From: Drosophila persimilis
Lineage: Eukaryota; Arthropoda; Insecta; Diptera; Drosophilidae
DNA: 64,000 nucleotides
NCBI RefSeq assembly: GCF_003286085.1
Contig: NW_020825294.1
Coordinates: 12,732,501 to 12,796,500 of the forward strand
Direction of reading: 5' to 3'
Positions 57,173 to 64,000 of this stretch are shown piece after piece (the first letter of the stretch is position 1; each line of letters opens with the position of its first letter). The notes below the pieces were generated by a model. That model searched no databases and was not told the DNA's origin. It saw only the letters and a list, made by a program, of their open reading frames with translations. A program made the position numbers and the translations under genes.

Positions 57173-60100
57173 CTGATTATGCCTCGAGTAGCTGATTATG
57201 GGCAATTGAGAAAAAGTAGCATAAACAAAATCATATGTACATAAGTACTATGTACATATGCACGAGTATACCACGCCAGCACGCACAAAGACCCTCTGTT
57301 CGGATTTATCTGCCATATAAACGTTTCTTAAATCTAGAGTAAAGTTATTTACGTGCTTTGAAGTCACCGATCCGATCCGCAGACGAGCAACCCAACTACC
57401 AACCGATATGATAGTGCCGAAGTAGAGTTTGCTCAACGTTGGATTGTTGGTAGTGGTAGTAGTTGTGGTTGTGGTAGGTGACCCACTAAGTCGATGTAGG
57501 GGAAGGGCATGGGATAGTACTCGTAGATAAGAAGCTAGAGAACCCCTTCAATTCCTGGTCCACTTACACACTCCCACAGTCCACACTCCCGCACTCACCC
57601 AAATCACTGGCTGCCAAATAGATAAATGGGTTTATTTTCCAAACACATGACACCCATCCAATACCATCGGGATCGGTCGCCAGCTTCAACTCTGACCTGG
57701 CCATTGACTCGAACGTATGTCGCAAATTATGCGATGCTTGCTGAAAGCGCTCGCTCGCTCACTGAACAAAATGATTTTATTGCATTGCACGAGCCTTCGC
57801 CTTCTCCTTCGCCTTCGACAGGGAGCTGGGGTATCGCGGAATGGCATCCTCCTCCACTTCAGACCATTCGCCCATATGTTGCCATTTGTGACAAAACTGC
57901 ACCAGGCACGCCATCGACGGGGTTGATACTCGTATTGTGCGACTAGTTCAGGACGGGGAAGCCAGGAGATGCTTCTGGTGCTGCTGTCGTTTGTTGTCGT
58001 TAATGCCCAATGGGTGGCAAATTGTTTTTTATTATCGCCCAGCCCCGCCGAGCCGAGACAAGTTGGGTTGGGCTCGAGGTTCGGGGTGCGGGGTTCGGGG
58101 TTCCGGGCTCGGGGCTCGGGGTGAAGCGTAAACGAGTCCTTTCCCCCCTTTCTCCTTGTCGATTGCGTGAATAAAACTTTAATGGAACGACACAAATCCC
58201 TGCCGTTGACGATACTCTCTCCCTCTCTCTTTCGGCCCTGGTGTCTCTAATGCAAAGTAATTGAGTGCGAAAATGCCGTCAGTTTGTCAGAGGTTTTTGT
58301 GGCTGGTTGGTGCTTGAATTTTTGATTCTTTATGTCCCGGGCGGTCACATCTGCCCGGGCATAAGCAGGCATCAGGAGTGCACTCCGAGTGCATTCACAG
58401 TCGCCTGGCACATTTGGGAATTGCCCGGAGACCAAATGAGACAAAAAGCTAACACAGAAGCGGGTCCTAAATGGTCAAACTACTTTTGACAGTAGCACGT
58501 GTGGGCGAGGTCTCGGGGTTGGGACGCGAGACTCGAGACTCGAGAATCGAGAACCGAGACTCCGACTCCACTGTCACAGTGAGCTCACGTAAATTGTTGA
58601 TTGCAGCTCGTCCATTTCACGTCTCGAGTTCCAGGCCGAATCTCAACTGAGAACTTGCAGCTAAGTTGAGTTTACGGCCCTGATCCTCATCCAGAGTGGG
58701 AGGGTGTGGCTTTGTGTACGTGACCATGCAGCCATAGGACCAGGCCCCGGCTCGGAGCTCTTCTCCGGGGGCACAGATTTAGCGCGCTTCCGTATGCTGG
58801 AAGGGGATTTTGCACAACCAGACCGGGACCTGACAAAGTGTTTTGACAGCGGCTGCCCGATGAGACAAGAGCACCGGGCTCAAGGCAGTCATTTCTAGCA
58901 ATGGAGAATGTGGTTCCTTGGCAAAGAATAATCCTATCGCAATCCATGTTGAACACTGAGGCAAGTACCGATTGGGAGCTGGATGGGATTGTCTCCGAAA
59001 ATGAAAATAAGACACATCTGGTTCATCGAACAGTGTTACACAAAAAGAACTAGTTCAGAGAAACTCTCTCCATAAAGGTCCTGTTTTGGTTGTAAATTTC
59101 ACTCCCATTAGAGCCTCACATCCACCACAATTCGATCGTACACGTAATGATTGCTAGTCCCCAGGGGATACTTTTACGTACGATATATGATATGTATGAT
59201 ATGTAGGTATACGGTATATGTTATATTTGTAATGGGATGAGTCGATACTCCAAAGAAACATTTAAACAATTTAGGGGAATCTCATCGATAAGCACTCCCC
59301 AAATAAATATCTGCATATACGTATGTATACGTATATTTTCTATCCGCTACATGTTCTTTTCCGGCACTACCAAGTGCAGCAGGAATGACGTGTCGGAAAG
59401 GGAGAGGAGCGCATAAATTCTTGCTAAAATTAAATCCACAATTCCAGCAATATCTATTTATGCCATGCTCCCCATCACACACCCACACACACACAGCCCC
59501 GCACATAGTATCCTTTTTCGGTCCTTTTATAAATGCGGCGACGTCCATTTTTGTGGCTGATAATTCAACAATAGGCAAACTGAAATACCCGTAGCTCCCC
59601 AGGCCGTCCTGGCGAGTCCTCCTCCACAGGCCGCCTTCAACCATTTTCTGCGCCATCTTGGCTTCATCAAACGCACACAAAAGACCATAAAGGCAGAGCC
59701 AAGATAATGGCAGGCCATCAGAGAGTGGAGCGCCGAGAAGTGGAGAGGAGTGGAGCTGCTCTCGAAGCAGGCAAATAAAATGGGCACCACCGAAACGAAG
59801 TCGTTAGAGCAGACGTACAACCGTACCCAATCCGCACACCTAACCCCCCTGCCCCCCATCCCACCCACACTGGGGACGTTTGGTGGCAGCTTCAAAGGAG
59901 GAAATCACCCCAAGTGTGTATTTTTATAGAGACCGCAATAAACCTTTTTCTTCAGCCATTTCTACATTTTTTTGTGTGTTTCGGCTGATTCTGGCTGCTG
60001 GTTCTGCTTCTGGCCCTGGTTCTGCTTCTGGGTTTGGCCCCAACACTGCTTCCATGATATGCCCAAGTCCTGGCATAGCCCCTTTTGATGAAGTTGCAGT

Positions 60101-60360
60101 TGTGCCACACAATACACTAGAAGAATCATTGGAGGAAGAGGGAAAGAAAACGTTGTCCATAACCATAAAGGCGGCTCAACGGACCGGCCGGGTCGGGGCC
60201 GGGCCGGGCCAACCCCGATTGATGATGGCCCCGGCGAGGAAGCACTCAAAATTGAAAATGCGAGGGCCCTCCCAGGTCTGTAGCTGCTTTTCTTTTCAGT
60301 TCGTTTCAGTTATTTTCTAAGCATGCGCCCATCTCGCCCTCAGCTCATGTCCAACCCAAA

Positions 60361-60598
60361 GACATCGGACATCGGACATAGGACATAGGACATAGGACAT
60401 AGGACATGGACTTGGCATGTCGTCGTCGTCGTCGTCGTCGTTGTCGCTGTCGTCTATGCTGTGGACTATGGTCCCACATTGGCTCCCCTCCTTCCTGTTC
60501 CTCTCTGGTTGCTGGTTCTTTTTGTGTCCCGCTTTATAGCTCCGGTCAAGGGTGCTGGTGCCGGTGCTCGGTTGGTCGGTCGGTCGGTCGGTCGGTCA
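60361..60598. repeat. Cluster of three different tandem repeats
   Basis: Within 240 bp: a GGACATAG octamer array (60361-60410), a TCG triplet array (60419-60455) and a GGTC tetramer array (60574-60598). Confidence 0.9.
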
Positions 60599-63030
60599 GC
60601 CTGCAGCTCGGACTTGACGCTTCAATGGCTGCCGACGGACGAGAGTGCGCGTCTTTTGTTTGCAAAAAAATTAAATACAACAAGCGAGCAAAATGCTTTT
60701 TGCAACAAAAAAATAAATAAAAAACGAAAAAAAAGAAAGAAAAATACGTAAAATAGAGAAAATACGGAAAATGGCGAGATGTGTGGCGACTGGAACTGGA
60801 TCCCATTGTTTAATGGCCGTCAGCCGGAATGTACGCCAGAAATTGAAAAGTTATTGTGTTGCACGGCCCGTGGACTGCCCTATCCTGTCCCCCTGCCACC
60901 CACCCTACCCTGACTGGCCTGGCCCCCTCGGCTCCATCCCATCCCATCGCATCCCATCTGCTCTCCTCATCTCGCCATTTTCGTTCCAATTGTCCTGACA
61001 AGCTGCCGCTCGCAGTTTTTGTGCTCAAATTGTTGAACCAACATATTTGACAGTTAATTTTTGGTTTAACCGAGAAATTTCTCGGGTCCTTTTTTGTGGG
61101 AAAATGCTTTTTTGTGTGCTGTTGAGCCGGGCTTGAGTCTATTACTGGGAAAGTTACGAGTAGCGGAATTATTGCAGTACAGCATTGGAAGGTTCAAGCC
61201 GTGCTAGTCGGATACGCTGATTTAAAACTGAACCACAATTAGAAATTAGATGAAACCCAACACCTACATATATTGTGTTTTTCAGTGTGGCGGCTAATTG
61301 CATTCATATTACACAATAACGAACCAAATGGCACCTCTTTAAATATCCAGTACGTAAAAGTAAAAGATGTCCTCTGTGGGTCAGCGAAAGCCGAATTCAA
61401 AATCGAACTTCACAAAGGAAATTCAAAATGTGTATTCACGCAAAAGAGTATTCATCAGAAAGATAAAGGATGTTGTCTCGGACCACAATTAAGCAATTGC
61501 ATAAGCATCAGCGTCAGCTTGAAGCCGAAGAAAGGCAGAGCAAGCCTTTACCTCTCTGTAAGAGCCTCACAAAGGCTTAATCAGAGTAGCCGGGAGGATG
61601 GGCAGGACAAACGGCTAAGGGGGGAATAGAATGCATAAAGTAAATTATAATAGGCGTAATAAAAAACATGCTGAAAGCCCGGTGGAAGGGCCGGAGGAAA
61701 ACATGTCGCAACGCTTTGTTGCCACTTACTTTGAATGCTTAGAGGTTGCGGGGCAGGTTGAGGTTGAGGGGTTGGGACTGGGGTTGAGGGGGCAAGGCCG
61801 TAAGTGCTCACGGCCGGAATTAAAAGCAAACGCATTAAAAGGTGCCCAAAAAGACTTTCACCTTGGCGTAAGAGGCAAATGGCGACAAAACAGGCGACAA
61901 AATGGCCCAGGTGCAGATAGGTTTGCCTCCTCCTTGAGCTTGGGCGTTTGTCCGTGTCCGTGTCCGTGGCTGTGTCTGTGTTTGGGGATTCTGTTTTCCC
62001 CAGGACTTAATATTGCATGAGCCGGTAGCTCGAAGCTGGTAAATGGTAAATGGCAAATGGCAAATGGTAACTGGAGAGGACTGCGACCACACGACACCGG
62101 CAACATTTTTAATTATGAAACACTAAAAGTGGCAAAGCCAAAGTGCAACACGGCGTCGGCTGAGGCACGCGCTAATGAAGGGGAGTTCAGTGTGGGTGAT
62201 GGGGATGGGCCAGCTGCGGAGGGGAAGGCCATTGCTGTTAACTTAAACGCCTCTTGCCGGTTAATGGAAATGAACCTCGTCGACATCGTTGGAGATGGGC
62301 AGTTATCTGGTTAAGACAGCGTGGGGCGCACGCACTGCGGCACGGCTGGATGGATGGAGGTTCGTGTTAACACGGCTGAATTGGGGTAGTGGACGAGTGG
62401 AGGAGTGGAGGTGTGGAGGAGACCTGGCCCGGGTCGCTTCTGCTCCATATCTAGTTGCGTTACTGTTTAACCCTAATTGCAGGCACGTGTGCCGCACAAG
62501 CGAGCCGTTTTTAACGTGGCTAACAGCTAACAAGTCAAGTGCGTGGCTCGCACCTTTGGTTCCTCTACTGCCTACTCCTCCTCCTACTTCTCCTCCTACT
62601 CCTACCCGTACTCTACCTGAAAACTTAGCCCTGCAATTGAACGGAAACTTAAGAAGCGCCTAAGCCGCACGCGTTTCCCGGAGTTTCCACGCGGCTAGAA
62701 TTTCCATATGACGACGATTACCATCCACTGGCAGAGGGGTTGTTTGGGACTGACACAGGGTCGCGTGGCAGGGACGTGGCAGGTCACTTAGCGAGTCGAG
62801 GCTTGTTCGCTTGGCTCCTCCCTTGCCTCTCGTTGCTCATCTCTGGTTACACAGAGTCTGAAGTCTTTTTTTATTGCTGTGTTTGCCGTAGTTCAATATA
62901 TCGATGGCTAAGCTGACTTCCTGCCATCTAGCCGAGGAGTTACATAAGTGTTTCCTACCAGTCCCATTCACAGTCCCAGTCCAGGCCCGGACAGACGCAT
63001 TCAACAGTTGAAGCGCTGCTGAAAACGCTT

Positions 63031-63066
63031 CTCTGTTCTGTTCTGTTCTGTTCTGCTCTGCTCTGC
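63031..63066. repeat. TTCTG/CTCTG pentamer array
   Basis: Seven tandem pentamers, the first TTCTG and the later ones CTCTG. Confidence 0.9.
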
Positions 63067-63402
63067 CTGTGCCTCCTACGGGGGTTGCAAGGAAATTGAT
63101 TAAGGTCATTATGCAGTTGGGTAGACGTAGACGGCCCCGGACCGACCGACTGACACTTAATCCCAGCGGCATAATCAGCAACATATTGTAGCAAAAAGCT
63201 ACGCCATAAAAAGTAGCAAGTTTTTGTTTTCACCAAAATTGTACACTCTTGCAGGGGAGGGGTTCAAAAGGTTAAGGGCCCTGGACTCGCCGTCCTGTAC
63301 GGAGCCCATTTTAGTTTCACAATAAACTTAGCTGTCTGTCTTCACCCGACCCAAAAGCGGGGAGTGCCCAGGAAACCAGTTCACCTCTCTGGAGGGTGCG
63401 CC

Positions 63403-63442
63403 CACCGGCACCGGCACCGGCACCGGCACCGGCACTGGCACC
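63403..63442. repeat. GGCACC hexamer array
   Basis: About six tandem GGCACC units, one GGCACT. Confidence 0.9.
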
Positions 63443-64000
63443 GAGGGGAAGGGAGTCGAAGCGGATTATTCATGAGGTCAGTGGGCATAGGCGCTCCATC
63501 GAATCATAGGGGGGCTACTAGGTAGGTCCCGCCCGTCGTCGCTGTGACAGGCGACATAAATGAGCGAGCCAGCATTGACAGGACAGCAACAAGTGAACCA
63601 ACCACTGAGGAACAAGACCGAAACAAGTCCTCTAAAGGAGCAGGGACCAAGCTCTCCACTATCCACCCTCTACCCCACCCCCCAATACGCCCCTTAAACG
63701 CTGCAAATGTTTTTATTACATTAAAAGCATTAACATTAACGGTATGGTATGTAGAGCAAAGTACCCTTAGAATACCAAGCCATACCCGCCCAGACACAAT
63801 GGGCCCGCCCTGGCCGCCGCACTCTATCGACAATGCTCGTGTGTCATCAATGCGTGCCAGGATAACCCTCGAATACCCTGACAGCGCGCTGTGACTCGGC
63901 CTGGGGTCCTTAAATAGAGCGCGGCAATGAATATTTTGGTATTGGTAAATTGTGGATTGCGGCTCTGGGTCTGGTCTCTCAAAACAAACAGCGGGATTTT

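Larger units (their letters stand above)
57250..64000. other. Noncoding, simple-repeat-rich right end
   Basis: No supported exon. Contents: GGTTCGGG-type run (58075-58122), GGACATAG repeat (60361-60410), TCG triplets (60419-60455), GGTC array (60574-60598), GGTTGAGG-type run (61745-61793), GTCCGT run (61950-61975), TAAATGG/CAAATGG run (62038-62070), TTCTG array (63031-63066) and GGCACC array (63403-63442). Confidence 0.45.

Overview
This is nuclear DNA of a fruit fly (Drosophila). The evidence is the order of the dopa decarboxylase gene cluster (l(2)37Cg, dynactin p27, AsnRS, l(2)37Cd, l(2)37Cb, prohibitin l(2)37Cc, Ddc, a flavin amine oxidase, amd), short GT-AG introns of about 55-70 bp, DRE (TATCGATA) and Motif 1 (GGTCACACTG) core promoters, and INE-1/DINE-1-like repeat debris. 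Frequent TACATATGTA-type repeats would suit an obscura-group species, but I cannot fix the species.

Layout. 1-12.4 kb: no convincing coding sequence, many simple repeats; probably the 5' noncoding part of a leftward gene whose Motif 1 promoter lies near 12.4 kb (brat would fit by synteny). 13.5-24.5 kb: a compact block of six housekeeping genes (RNA polymerase I/III subunit AC19, dynactin p27, AsnRS, TFIIIC subunit 5, the DHX16/Prp2 helicase and prohibitin), arranged head-to-head or tail-to-tail except for the last pair. 25.4-31.7 kb: Ddc with a recognisable epidermal enhancer/promoter, converging on a polyamine-oxidase-like gene. 34.3-35.4 kb: a torsin-like AAA+ gene. 35.8-40.7 kb: a 4.85-kb inverted repeat with two 2,060-bp arms, each holding the large C-terminal exon of amd. 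Only the right arm joins the amd first exon. 42.5-43.1 kb: a small four-exon multi-pass membrane protein gene on the other strand. 43.76-44.15 kb: a second pair of amd-type N-terminal exons with no obvious 3' exon of their own. 44.2-64 kb: mostly noncoding and rich in simple repeats, with a His/Gln-rich first coding exon at 48.67 kb and two uncertain further exons of a long-intron gene I do not recognise.

Function. Ddc (dopamine and serotonin synthesis) and amd (3,4-dihydroxyphenylacetaldehyde synthase, with the diagnostic Asn192) act in catecholamine and cuticle chemistry. The adjacent amine oxidase may be connected to that, but nothing in the sequence shows its substrate. The most unusual part is the amd neighbourhood: N-terminal and C-terminal halves of a group II decarboxylase exist as separate modules (two N-terminal sets, two C-terminal exons), all with compatible phase-0 splice sites at codon 105/106.
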